A DNA stretch of 64,000 nucleotides from Sessilibacter corallicola (GTDB lineage: Bacteria > Pseudomonadota > Gammaproteobacteria > Pseudomonadales > Cellvibrionaceae): contig NZ_JAJSLX010000001.1 in assembly GCF_021290925.1 (NCBI RefSeq), forward strand, positions 868,001-932,000. The letters are read 5' to 3'. Shown here one piece after another: positions 20,164-29,118 of this stretch. Each line of letters opens with the position of its first letter. Positions within the stretch are counted from its first letter, which is position 1. The position numbers and the translations under genes were made by a program. Below the pieces are notes generated by a model that saw only the letters and a program-made list of their open reading frames with translations, did no database searches and was not told the origin of the DNA.

Positions 20164-21900
20164 TTAGGTACGCTCCGTCTTACTTAACAACATGTCGCGC
20201 ATTGAACCATTTGGTGCAATCAACATTGGGTAAACGTGCTCGCCCGGATCAACAGCGATGTCCATAAACACCACGCGATCTTTCATCGCAAAACACTCTT
20301 CCATCTTCTGCTCAAGTTCTTCGCGTTTGGTCACTTTCATGCCGACATGGCCGTAAGCTTCCATCAACTTAACAAAGTCTGGGAGTGATTCTTCGTACAA
20401 GCTTTCGGAGTAGCGACTGCTGTATTGCATGTCTTGCCACTGTCTAACCATGCCCAATGCTTGGTTGTTCAAACAAATAATCTTCACTGGCAAATGGTAC
20501 TGAGTGAGCGTAGAGAGCTCTTGAATACACATTTGGATGCTGCCTTCACCAGTAATACACACCACACAGTCGTCACGGAAGGCCAATTGCACCCCCATCG
20601 CGGCGGGCAAGCCAAAGCCCATGGTGCCCAAACCACCGGAATTGATCCAACGGCGCGGCTTATCAAACAGGTAATACTGGGCAGCGAACATTTGGTGCTG
20701 ACCAACGTCAGAACAAACGTAGGCGTTCCCTTTAGTTACCTTGTGAAGCATTTGAACCACTTCTTGAGGTTTTAGCTTGTCGCCGGAGGTATCAAAGCGG
20801 TTGCTGTGATACAGGCCGTGACGTTCGCGCCAACCTTCAATCTGTGCCCACCAAGCATCGATGGCATCACTATCAACCTTGGTTTTTGAACTGCCTAACA
20901 AGCCAATCATCTCGCCTAAAACGCTGTCAACAGCACCAACAATGGGCACGTCTGCACGAACGGTTTTAGAAATAGACGCCGGATCCACGTCCACGTGAAT
21001 CACTTTTGCGTGCGGACAGAATTTGCTCGGCGTATTGGTCACACGATCATCAAAACGAGCGCCAACGGCCAAAATCAAATCACTGTGGTGCATGGCCGTG
21101 TTGGCTTCGAACGTACCGTGCATTCCGAGCATGCCTAGGAATTGCTTGTCAGTACCAGGGTATGCACCCAAACCCATCAAGGTATTGGTTACCGGGTAAT
21201 TCAGCTTGCGAGCAAGCGTGGTGAGCAATTCGCTGGCGTTGCCTTGAACAACACCACCACCGGCGTAAATTACCGGGCGTTTAGCTTCCAACAACAACTG
21301 TACGGCTTTTTTCACCTGACCACTGTGGCCGCGAACCGCCGGGTTGTAGGAACGAATTTTTACCGATTCAGGAAACTCGTACGGAAATTGAGTTGATGGA
21401 TCGGTTTTATCTTTCGGAATATCAATTACCACCGGTCCAGGTCGACCGGTACCGGCAATGTAGTATGCCTTGCGAATAATCTCAGGAATTTCTGCCGGAT
21501 CAGTAATGACAAAGCTGTGTTTAACGATAGGTCGAGAAACACCGACCATATCAGTTTCCTGGAAAGCATCTTCACCAATTTTTTCAGAAGTCACCTGCGC
21601 AGACAGAACAACCATCGCAATGGAATCCATGTACGCGGTTGCAATACCGGTAATGGTGTTGGTTGCTCCTGGGCCAGATGTGACCAGCACGGTGCCGACT
21701 TTGCCGGTGGCTCGAGTGTAGGCATCAGCGGCGTGTGCTGCTGATTGCTCGTGACGAACCAATACGTGTTGGATCTCTTTTTGTCTGAAAATCGAGTCGT
21801 AAATGTGTAGAGCAGCTCCACCCGGATAACCAAAAATGTGTTCCACACCTTGGTCATGTAGGGCGCGTACGAGCATATCTCCACCGGATAGCATCTCCAC
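20164..21900 (-). CDS. ilvI: Acetolactate synthase large (catalytic) subunit, class III type
   Basis: The 578-residue ThDP enzyme condenses two pyruvates to acetolactate, or pyruvate with 2-ketobutyrate. Seen are the catalytic Glu region (HIFGYPGGAALHIYDSIF ... VLVRHEQSAAHAADAYTRA), the FAD-binding middle domain (GARFDDRVTNTPSKF), and the ThDP/Mg motif (CVVCITGEGSIQMC ... LNNQALGMV). The frame extends 24 codons upstream, but the GTG at 21900 has GAGGAA five bases upstream and gives the family N-terminus VEMLSGGDMLVRAL. A structured leader of more than 300 bases precedes it. Confidence 0.96.
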   Translation of the reverse strand: MEMLSGGDMLVRALHDQGVEHIFGYPGGAALHIYDSIFRQKEIQHVLVRHEQSAAHAADAYTRATGKVGTVLVTSGPGATNTITGIATAYMDSIAMVVLSAQVTSEKIGEDAFQETDMVGVSRPIVKHSFVITDPAEIPEIIRKAYYIAGTGRPGPVVIDIPKDKTDPSTQFPYEFPESVKIRSYNPAVRGHSGQVKKAVQLLLEAKRPVIYAGGGVVQGNASELLTTLARKLNYPVTNTLMGLGAYPGTDKQFLGMLGMHGTFEANTAMHHSDLILAVGARFDDRVTNTPSKFCPHAKVIHVDVDPASISKTVRADVPIVGAVDSVLGEMIGLLGSSKTKVDSDAIDAWWAQIEGWRERHGLYHSNRFDTSGDKLKPQEVVQMLHKVTKGNAYVCSDVGQHQMFAAQYYLFDKPRRWINSGGLGTMGFGLPAAMGVQLAFRDDCVVCITGEGSIQMCIQELSTLTQYHLPVKIICLNNQALGMVRQWQDMQYSSRYSESLYEESLPDFVKLMEAYGHVGMKVTKREELEQKMEECFAMKDRVVFMDIAVDPGEHVYPMLIAPNGSMRDMLLSKTERT

Positions 21901-22235
21901 GGTTATTCCTCTCTGTCGTTTAATTCCGCATTCGTTGTTACTCTCACCAATAGCTATAACGCTGTCGTCCACTCATAGTAAGGACAGCTGCTTGCGATGA
22001 GAAGAGTATGATAGTTTTGCGAATGCTCCTCACCGGACCTCGTATATTTATTCGAGATGGGTGAACAGGCGGCGTTGGTGTACGCAGCTCCGCATGAGGA
22101 TGGTGAGGTGAGGGTTTGACTCACCTGGGGCAGGCATTACATCTCGGTTGCGCGACTTGCCTGCACGCCATCTTGAGAACCGGTCATTTTGTTGATTTGA
22201 CGAAGAATGTCAAGATAGACAGATTATTTTATCAG
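21901..22235 (-). promoter_or_regulatory. Structured 5' leader of ilvIH (attenuator or riboregulator candidate)
   Basis: On the minus strand the region between a likely promoter (TAAAAT/TATCTT elements near 22215-22235) and the ilvI start is rich in stems. GCAGGCA/TGCCTGC (22130-22136 with 22158-22164) is followed by GGTGAG/CTCACC (22120-22125 with 22107-22112). The same CTCACC strand (22102-22112) can instead pair with a distal GGTGAG complementary to 22029-22034, making the hairpins mutually exclusive. A 24-codon frame containing MTGSQDGVQASRATEM crosses it but is not rich in Ile, Leu or Val, so it does not look like a classic ilv leader peptide. I recall a conserved motif named ilvB-OMG upstream of such genes in marine gammaproteobacteria; identity is not established. 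Confidence 0.5.
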
Positions 22236-22331
22236 GCAAAATAGAATCTTAAGAATGCGCGCTACTCTTGCTGATCTCAAACCGCTATAGTAGTTAAATC
22301 CCATTCAACTAAATCCGTTTCGGGCATCATT

Positions 22332-22808
22332 ATGACCAACCACTATCGACTAAGATTCAAGCAAACTGCCGTAACTGTATTAATGGCTGCAGCTTGTTGT
22401 TTCGCTCTCAGCTCTCAGGCAGCGACTTTGTATAAGTGGACTGATGAAAACGGTGTTGTGCATTTTTCTGAGCACCCTCCAGCAGGCGTTGCTAATGTAG
22501 AAAAGGTACGCAATCACGTTGCTCGGGGAAACAGTCCAGTTCAATACAATGCTCCCAGCACACAGTCGGAAGCAGCCGAGACGGCCGAAGCACAACCTAC
22601 GAATGCAGAAGCTGGCCAACAGAGAGATCCGGCGGTTCAAAAGGCCCGTTGTGAAACTGCACGTAAAAACCTAGATGCACTCAGCACATTTGTGCGAATT
22701 CGCGAAAAAGACGAAAACGGTGAACTTCGTTTTCTGAGTGAAGAAGAAGTCGCTGAGCGTCGACAAACGTTTAAAGATATTGTCGAAAAAGAATGCAGCG
22801 GTTCATAG
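22332..22808 (+). CDS. DUF4124-domain secreted protein
   Basis: The 158-residue product has a signal peptide (residues about 1-30, ending SSQAA) and then the DUF4124 core YKWTDENGVVHFSEHPP at about 34-50, a short beta-rich module common in gammaproteobacterial periplasmic proteins of unknown function. A low-complexity Ala/Glu/Gln-rich linker (about 75-105) and a charged helical C-terminus with two Cys (C107, C155) follow. It is a single-gene unit divergent from ilvI and closed by a terminator before clpB. Confidence 0.85.
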   Translation: MTNHYRLRFKQTAVTVLMAAACCFALSSQAATLYKWTDENGVVHFSEHPPAGVANVEKVRNHVARGNSPVQYNAPSTQSEAAETAEAQPTNAEAGQQRDPAVQKARCETARKNLDALSTFVRIREKDENGELRFLSEEEVAERRQTFKDIVEKECSGS

Positions 22809-22930
22809 TCCAATTACGACTTTATTCACTGCCATTCAATTCATTGCCCTCAGTCGCAAACAAAGCGAATTCGGTTACCTGCTAGGTACGAAAGTAGATA
22901 CGAACAGTAGATAAACACAATAGATACAAA

Positions 22931-22970
22931 AAAGGCGTAGATAAAATGTTTAAGTTTTATCTACGCCTTA
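22931..22970. terminator. Bidirectional terminator between the DUF4124 gene and clpB
   Basis: A 15-bp perfect stem (AAGGCGTAGATAAAA pairing with TTTTATCTACGCCTT) with an 8-base loop lies between the convergent genes. A-rich bases on the left provide a U-tract for the minus-strand clpB transcript. Confidence 0.85.
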
Positions 22971-22994
22971 ATCGTTCACAATCTGCCAGTCTAT

Positions 22995-25580
22995 TTATTC
23001 CCGATCAAAACTGACCTTGTCACCTTCGAGTGTCACTTTGATGGTGTCTCCGGCTGAGAATTTGCCCGACAAAATCTGCTCGGCCAGCGGGTTTTCCAAC
23101 ATTTTTTGAATCGCCCTTTTTAACGGCCGAGCACCAAAAACAGGATCAAAACCAGCTTCACCCAACTTGTTCATCACCGAATCGGCAATCACCAGCTGTA
23201 AATCACGCTCAACCAAACGGCTTCTCAAACGCTGAAGTTGAATATTAGCAATGCCTTGAATTTGATCTTGGGAAAGCGGATCGAAAACAACCACTTCGTC
23301 AATGCGATTAATAAATTCAGGACGGAAGTGATTACCGACCACATCCAGCACAGCGCTTTTGATTAACTCGGCGTCATTGGTAGCGTCGATTTTAGTCATT
23401 TCTTGAATAACGTCCGATCCTAAATTAGACGTCATAATAACGACCGTATTTCGGAAATCTACTGTACGCCCCTGACCGTCGGTCAATCGACCATCTTCCA
23501 ACACTTGCAATAAAATATTGAAAACATCGGGGTGCGCTTTTTCAACTTCATCAAGTAGTAATACCGAATAGGGTTTGCGACGCACCGCCTCAGTCAGATA
23601 ACCGCCCTCTTCGTAACCGACATAACCCGGAGGTGCGCCGATGAGTCGAGCAACGGAGTGTTTTTCCATGAACTCGGACATATCAATACGAACCATCGAA
23701 TCTTCGGTGTCGAACAAGAATTCCGCCAACGCTTTGCACAACTCAGTTTTACCGACGCCAGTCGGCCCTAAAAATAGAAACGAACCGTTCGGACGATTTG
23801 GGTCGGCCAGCCCAGCACGGGAACGTCGCACAGCGTTAGAAACTGCAACTACTGCTTGTTGTTGACCAATCACACGTCCGTGTAAACCCTCTTCCATACG
23901 CAATAACTTATCGCGTTCACCTTCGAGCATTTTCGAGATGGGAATACCGGTCCACTTAGAAACCACTTCCGCAATTTCTTCGTCAGTAACTTTGTTGCGC
24001 AGTAACGTCATCTCTTGAGTTTCAACCTGAGACGCCATGTCCAACTGCTTTTCTAGATCGGGAATAATTCCGTATTGCAGTTCAGACATACGACCCAAAT
24101 CACCAGCACGACGCGCGGAATCCAAATCCAAGCGCGCTTGCTCAAGCGTGCTTTTGATTTCTTGGGAGCCATGAAGAGCCGCTTTTTCAGAACGCCATAC
24201 TTCTTCTAGGTCAGCGTATTCTTTTTCGACCTGAGCAATATCTTCGTCGATTTTTGATAGGCGCTTTCGCGATGCTTCGTCTTCATCTTTTTTCACCGCT
24301 TCACGTTCAATTTTTAATTGAATCAACCGGCGCTCGAGCTTATCCATCGACTCTGGTTTAGAGTCAATTTCCATACGAATGCGGCTGGCGGCTTCGTCGA
24401 TCAAATCAATGGCTTTGTCTGGCAATTGTCGATCAGTGATGTAACGTTGCGATAATTTAGTCGCCGCAACAATCGCCGGATCGGTAATATCCACGCCATG
24501 ATGGACTTCATAGCGCTCTTTCAAACCTCGAAGAATGGCGACGGTATCTTCCTCAGTGGGTTCATCCACCAACACTTTTTGGAAACGCCTTTCTAGTGCC
24601 GCATCTTTTTCAATGTATTGTCGATATTCATCTAACGTGGTCGCCCCCACACAATGGAGTTCACCGCGCGCTAGAGCAGGCTTTAACATGTTACCTGCGT
24701 CCATTGCCCCTTCGGCTTTACCGGCGCCGACCATCGTATGAATTTCATCGATAAATAAAATAACGCGGCCTTCTTCTTTGCTCAATTCGTTCAATACCGA
24801 TTTAAGTCGCTCTTCGAACTCTCCTCGAAATTTCGCCCCGGCTAATAAACTGCCTAAATCCAACGACAATAAACGTTTGTCTTTTAATCCTTCGGGTACT
24901 TCACCATTAATAATTCGCTGAGCGAGACCTTCAACGATCGCGGTTTTACCCACGCCTGGCTCGCCAATAAGTACCGGATTATTTTTAGTTCGGCGCTGCA
25001 ACACTTGCACGGTTCGACGAATTTCATCATCGCGACCAATAACGGGATCGAGTTTTCCCGCTTCCGCCCGTTCGGTTAAATCGATGGTGTATTTTTCCAG
25101 CGCTTGACGATTGCCTTCTGCATCTGGGTCATCCACAGTTTCGCCGCCTCGAACTTTTTTTATGGCTTCTTTTAAACGATTGGCATCGCCAAATTGCTTT
25201 AATAACCGGCCCAACGAACTGGAATTATCGTCCAGCGCAGCAATTAAAAATGATTCGCTGGAAATGAATTTATCGCCCGCTTTCTGAGCTTGCTTGTCGG
25301 AGAGATTAAACAGCCGCATTAATTCCGGCGACATGTGCACATCACCAGTTGGGTTTTGAATGGTGGCATAGCCTTCCATTTCTTTGGACAACCCATTGCG
25401 TAAACCGGTGACGTCGAAACCGGCTTGAGCCAACAGTGGCCGCATTGAACCACCGTGTTGATCCAGCAGTGACAACAATAAGTGAGCGGGTTCAATATGG
25501 TTGTGATCGCGTCCCACCGCTAATGATTGAGCATCGGCAAGGGCGGTTTGTAATTGATTGGTTAATCTATCTATTCTCAT
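22995..25580 (-). CDS. clpB: ATP-dependent disaggregase ClpB
   Basis: The 861-residue product is the Hsp104-type unfoldase that rescues aggregated protein with DnaK. Domains in order are the Clp-N repeat (about 1-150), AAA-1 with Walker [10 protein letters not shown] (about 205) and Walker B ILFIDEIH, the coiled-coil middle domain (about 400-530, [20 protein letters not shown]), and AAA-2 with GPTGVGKTE (about 608), [11 protein letters not shown] and the C-terminal arm. The first pore loop [10 protein letters not shown] and the second GYVGYEEGG are intact. The upstream region has a sigma-32-like promoter. Confidence 0.98.
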   Translation of the reverse strand: MRIDRLTNQLQTALADAQSLAVGRDHNHIEPAHLLLSLLDQHGGSMRPLLAQAGFDVTGLRNGLSKEMEGYATIQNPTGDVHMSPELMRLFNLSDKQAQKAGDKFISSESFLIAALDDNSSSLGRLLKQFGDANRLKEAIKKVRGGETVDDPDAEGNRQALEKYTIDLTERAEAGKLDPVIGRDDEIRRTVQVLQRRTKNNPVLIGEPGVGKTAIVEGLAQRIINGEVPEGLKDKRLLSLDLGSLLAGAKFRGEFEERLKSVLNELSKEEGRVILFIDEIHTMVGAGKAEGAMDAGNMLKPALARGELHCVGATTLDEYRQYIEKDAALERRFQKVLVDEPTEEDTVAILRGLKERYEVHHGVDITDPAIVAATKLSQRYITDRQLPDKAIDLIDEAASRIRMEIDSKPESMDKLERRLIQLKIEREAVKKDEDEASRKRLSKIDEDIAQVEKEYADLEEVWRSEKAALHGSQEIKSTLEQARLDLDSARRAGDLGRMSELQYGIIPDLEKQLDMASQVETQEMTLLRNKVTDEEIAEVVSKWTGIPISKMLEGERDKLLRMEEGLHGRVIGQQQAVVAVSNAVRRSRAGLADPNRPNGSFLFLGPTGVGKTELCKALAEFLFDTEDSMVRIDMSEFMEKHSVARLIGAPPGYVGYEEGGYLTEAVRRKPYSVLLLDEVEKAHPDVFNILLQVLEDGRLTDGQGRTVDFRNTVVIMTSNLGSDVIQEMTKIDATNDAELIKSAVLDVVGNHFRPEFINRIDEVVVFDPLSQDQIQGIANIQLQRLRSRLVERDLQLVIADSVMNKLGEAGFDPVFGARPLKRAIQKMLENPLAEQILSGKFSAGDTIKVTLEGDKVSFDRE

Positions 25581-25652
25581 ACAGTCCTCGAAATACGGTC
25601 ACTTAGCGCAAAGCCGAAGGCGCCGTTCGGTATTGCATGTGTGTTGATTTCT

Positions 25653-25680
25653 AAATGGGTGTGCAAAATGAGATTGCAAG
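25653..25680 (-). promoter_or_regulatory. Sigma-32 (heat-shock) promoter of clpB
   Basis: On the minus strand CTTGCAA (25674-25680) is followed after 14 bases by CCCATTT (25653-25659). The RpoH consensus is CTTGAAA, 13-14 bases, CCCCATNT. The -10 element ends about 70 bases upstream of the clpB start, and heat-shock control of clpB is general in gammaproteobacteria. Confidence 0.7.
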
Positions 25681-25746
25681 CAATCGCAAAAGAGAATTTT
25701 TGATTTATCGCAAGTTAGAATTGTATAAGAAATTTCCAGAAACGGT

Positions 25747-26640
25747 TTAATTCTGTAACCAAATTAAACTGGCAAAGCGTCCCGACTGAGCATTTTGGCG
25801 ATGGGAATACCAGCGTTCATCATCGTAGGTGCAGTAATTGCCGCCGTATATTTTAGTCATATTTAACAGGCTCAACTGCGCTTTGGCTAATGCGTAGAGA
25901 TCGAATAAATATTTATTGGGGTTCTGACTATTACAGAAACAAGATTCAATTAACGATCGATACAACTGCTCAATATGACGTTGGTTTTTTGTCGACTGAA
26001 TAGTCGTTTTTGCGTGTAATTCTTGGCCATCTAAAACACACAAAACCTTTTCAGCAATCGACGATGAGTACTGCAAAACTTGTGTTTTAACCTCATTTCC
26101 CACTTCGTAATTTTTACCGCTGATGGCTGGCCCCAGATAAACAACAAACTCCGAATACACACGATTTTCGATGGCTCGAAATTCAGCGAGAGTGTCTAAC
26201 AATACTCCGGCCGCCAATCCTCGCCACCCAGCGTGAGCCGCAGCAACAGCATTGCCGGTATTAGAAGACATTAACACCGGCATGCAATCGGCCGTCAGTA
26301 TGCAGCAAGCTTTACCTGAATCAGTTGCAAACGCCGCATCCGCAGGCGTGTGAATGCGATTGCTCTGATCAGCTACTTCTGTGGATAACTCAGCCACTCG
26401 GCATTCGTGCACTTGCTGTAACCAGTTCAATTGCGGGCACACACCCGGCGCCTGAGCCAGTTTCTCACTCAATTGTTGTCGATTAGCGGCTACCGATTCG
26501 GCATCGTCATTGACGTGATCAGCAAGATTAAAGCCTGCCTTGGCACCCTGGCTCACACCACCCAATCGAGTCGTCACCAAGGCTCTGACGTTGCCGGGCC
26601 AGGGAACATCGGGAATGTAAAAACTGGATTCATCCATCAT
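25747..26640 (-). CDS. pgeF: YfiH/LACC1-family multicopper polyphenol oxidase-like protein (peptidoglycan editing factor)
   Basis: The 297-residue product belongs to the YfiH family, described as a peptidoglycan editing factor in E. coli and as a purine nucleoside-processing enzyme in relatives. The metal-site residues are present: His in NWLQQVHECRV, Cys in CILTADCMPVL and His in AAAHAGWRGLAAGV. The protein is about 50 residues longer than E. coli YfiH, mainly through an insert near 210-245 (AKTTIQSTKNQRHIEQLYRS). It lies 50 bases downstream of rluD, the usual neighbour, and the two are probably co-transcribed. Confidence 0.92.
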   Translation of the reverse strand: MMDESSFYIPDVPWPGNVRALVTTRLGGVSQGAKAGFNLADHVNDDAESVAANRQQLSEKLAQAPGVCPQLNWLQQVHECRVAELSTEVADQSNRIHTPADAAFATDSGKACCILTADCMPVLMSSNTGNAVAAAHAGWRGLAAGVLLDTLAEFRAIENRVYSEFVVYLGPAISGKNYEVGNEVKTQVLQYSSSIAEKVLCVLDGQELHAKTTIQSTKNQRHIEQLYRSLIESCFCNSQNPNKYLFDLYALAKAQLSLLNMTKIYGGNYCTYDDERWYSHRQNAQSGRFASLIWLQN

Positions 26641-26690
26641 TTAAAACCTTAGGCTCAAAAACAGCAGGATTGGTCACACAAAGCAGCCGT

Positions 26691-27656
26691 TTACTCTTCT
26701 GCGGCTTCTAATGCCTCAAGCAGAGCTAACATATCCTCAGGTAAATCAACTTCCCATTCCATATATTCACCCGATACTGGATGCACTAACCCCAGAGATT
26801 GGGCATGCAAGGCTTGGCGCGGAAAGCCTTTTAGAGCTTCGATAAGCTCAGGCGATGCTCCTTTGGGAATTTTAAATCGGCCAGCGTAGGTATTGTCACC
26901 CACCAAGGGATGGCGAATGTGCGCCATGTGCACACGAATTTGATGAGTTCTGCCGGTTTCAAGCTTGAGCCGCACGTGAGTGTGATTGGTGAATCGCTGC
27001 ACCAACCGATAGTGGGTCACCGCTTCTTTGCCATCGCCTTCTTTCAGCACTGCCATGTGGGTGCGCATTTTGGGATGACGGCCAATGGGTGCGTCAACAC
27101 AACCACCTCCGGTCATTGTACCGATGGCAACCGCTTCGTATTCACGGCTGACTGACCGCTCTTGCAATTGCGCAATCAAATCGTTGTGTGCCTGCAATGT
27201 TTTCGCAACCACCATTAACCCAGTCGTGTCTTTATCTAAACGGTGCACAATACCCGCTCTGGGCAACAACGACTGTTGATCGTTAAGATTCAGCAACGCA
27301 TTCAATAATGTGCCGGTGTAGTTACCCGCAGCCGGATGAACCACCAAACCCGCGGGCTTGTTGATTACCAATAGATGTTCGTCTTCAAAGACAATGTCTA
27401 GAGGAATGTCTTCTGCTAACCATTCCCCCTGTGGCTGTAGTTGTGCGTTCAACACCAGTTGTTCGCCACCGTAGAGCTTATCTTTGGCTTTGGCGGTTTT
27501 TTGATTGACGGTTAAATCACCGGATTTAATCCATTGTTGCAGTTGAGAACGTGAAAAGTCAGGAAACAATTCACTGGCAACTTGGTCCAATCTGAGACCA
27601 CGATGTTCTGGGGTAGAGACAGCGCTCTTTTGAATGGTTTGTTCTGGAGTGCTCAT
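26691..27656 (-). CDS. rluD: 23S rRNA pseudouridine(1911/1915/1917) synthase
   Basis: The 321-residue product has an N-terminal S4-like RNA-binding domain (LRLDQVASELFPDFSRSQLQ) and the RluA-family catalytic domain with the active-site Asp in GIVHRLDKDTTGLMVVAK. RluD modifies helix 69 of 23S rRNA. GRTHQIRVHMAH is the family's conserved C-terminal block. It is divergent from bamD and followed by pgeF, a widespread gammaproteobacterial arrangement. Confidence 0.96.
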   Translation of the reverse strand: MSTPEQTIQKSAVSTPEHRGLRLDQVASELFPDFSRSQLQQWIKSGDLTVNQKTAKAKDKLYGGEQLVLNAQLQPQGEWLAEDIPLDIVFEDEHLLVINKPAGLVVHPAAGNYTGTLLNALLNLNDQQSLLPRAGIVHRLDKDTTGLMVVAKTLQAHNDLIAQLQERSVSREYEAVAIGTMTGGGCVDAPIGRHPKMRTHMAVLKEGDGKEAVTHYRLVQRFTNHTHVRLKLETGRTHQIRVHMAHIRHPLVGDNTYAGRFKIPKGASPELIEALKGFPRQALHAQSLGLVHPVSGEYMEWEVDLPEDMLALLEALEAAEE

Positions 27657-28016
27657 AGATGGTTGTACAAACGATTTAAACGAAACAGTTTAACATTGTT
27701 TGGTAAAACTCAGGTTTTCTTGTGGCACGATTTTTATCGTTCATATCCTATGGCGCTATTCTTATGGCGCGATAGTGAAGGTAAGACGCTATAATGAACG
27801 ATAGATATTCACACTCATTAGGCGGCCGCAACACCAGCACTGCCTGTGAGAGAAAAATGTTAACTGTTTCAAAGCTTGGGTGTTAACATCCGTCTGTGGT
27901 TAAATAATACCCGTCTATAGAATCAGATCGAATTGGCATCAAAGCCTTCATAACCAGACTTTGATATGCTTAGTTAATAACAAGAATTCAGTTGCTTTAC
28001 TTATACTCAGGAAATT
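27657..28016. promoter_or_regulatory. rluD/bamD divergent regulatory region with a 67-base inverted-repeat element
   Basis: There is no gene in these 360 bases. An inverted repeat ATCGTTCAT (27736-27744) / ATGAACGAT (27794-27802) encloses two direct copies of TATGGCGC (from 27750 and 27763). It lies close to the rluD start and resembles an operator or a small structured transcript; the function is unknown. Confidence 0.4.
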
Positions 28017-29012
28017 ATGCGCGTTTATCCCATCCTTGCAGCTCTAATGATAGTTTTACTCAGTGGTTGTTCACTGTTTGGCTCTAAAGACGATCAAGCG
28101 AGCGCCGAAGAAAACACTACCGAAAAACTGCTTTACGATTCAGCCCAGTCCTTCCTTCGTTCAGGGCAGTGGGAATCAGCCATCAGCAATCTGCAATTGC
28201 TTGAAGAGAACTTTCCTTTTGGTAACTACGCAGAACAGGCTCAATTGGAGCTTATTTACGCGCATTACAAAAACTTTGAAACTGGCGCAGCCATCGCGTC
28301 TGCCGACCGTTTCATCCGCTTGCACCCGCAACACCGCCAAGTGGATTACGCCTACTACATGAAAGGCTTGGCCACTTTTACTCAAGGTAAAGGCATTTTT
28401 GAACGCTTTTTACCTACCGATTTAACCCGTCGTGATCCGGGCCCTGCGCGTGAGTCTTTCTCTCACTTCGCACAACTGCTCGCCCGCTATCCCAACAGTA
28501 TTTACGCCCCAGACGCCAAAAAGCGCATGATCTACCTTCGCAACCTGCTTGCTCGTTACGAAATTCATGTTGCAAACTACTACTTTAAACGCGGTGCTTA
28601 TTTAGCAGCAGCTAATCGCGGTCGTTATGTGGTTGAGAACTTCCAGAAAACACCTGCGGTTCCCGATGGTTTGGCTGTAATGACTCAAGCCTACAAATTC
28701 TTGGGAATGGAAAAGCTGTCTGAACAAAACCGCACCGTTCTTGCACAAAACTTCCCTGAGCACCCGGCCCTGAATGATGACGGCAGCTTCCGATACGCTG
28801 ATTCCAGTATCGAAGAAGAAGATAAATCTTGGCTTGCCACTTTAACCTTCGGCCTGCTTGAACGCCCAGATACCCCAGCCTACGACAGCCGAGAAATCTA
28901 TAATTCGGTTTATCTCGAAGATCCGAGAGTCGCGAGCCAAACCACCACGACCAGTGCCGAAAGCAAACAAAAATCATTGGCAAATCGATTGAGCTTTGGA
29001 TTGTTTAACTGA
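28017..29012 (+). CDS. bamD: Outer-membrane assembly lipoprotein BamD
   Basis: BamD is the essential lipoprotein partner of BamA in beta-barrel assembly. The 331-residue product has a lipoprotein signal with lipobox LLSGC (Cys19) and TPR-type helices over about 40-260 ([33 protein letters not shown]). The C-terminal tail (about 265-331) is longer than the E. coli protein (245 residues) and is likely disordered. The start has AGGA four bases upstream. Confidence 0.95.
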   Translation: MRVYPILAALMIVLLSGCSLFGSKDDQASAEENTTEKLLYDSAQSFLRSGQWESAISNLQLLEENFPFGNYAEQAQLELIYAHYKNFETGAAIASADRFIRLHPQHRQVDYAYYMKGLATFTQGKGIFERFLPTDLTRRDPGPARESFSHFAQLLARYPNSIYAPDAKKRMIYLRNLLARYEIHVANYYFKRGAYLAAANRGRYVVENFQKTPAVPDGLAVMTQAYKFLGMEKLSEQNRTVLAQNFPEHPALNDDGSFRYADSSIEEEDKSWLATLTFGLLERPDTPAYDSREIYNSVYLEDPRVASQTTTTSAESKQKSLANRLSFGLFN

Positions 29013-29035
29013 TCAATAACTAAGAATACACAATC

Positions 29036-29064
29036 AAAAAACCGGGCAATTGCCCGGTTTTTTT
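29036..29064. terminator. Bidirectional terminator between bamD and nadE
   Basis: AACCGGGCAATTGCCCGGTT is a perfect palindrome flanked by A and T tracts, between convergent genes. Confidence 0.93.
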
Positions 29065-29118
29065 ATGGATTGGAAAACTTCGCTGAAACACAACAAATGC
29101 GGATTTACCCGCAGAGGA

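Noticed and set aside
22150-22225. Leader peptide for classic ilv attenuation
   Set aside because: The short frame is poor in Ile, Leu and Val and has no good start site or following U-tract terminator.
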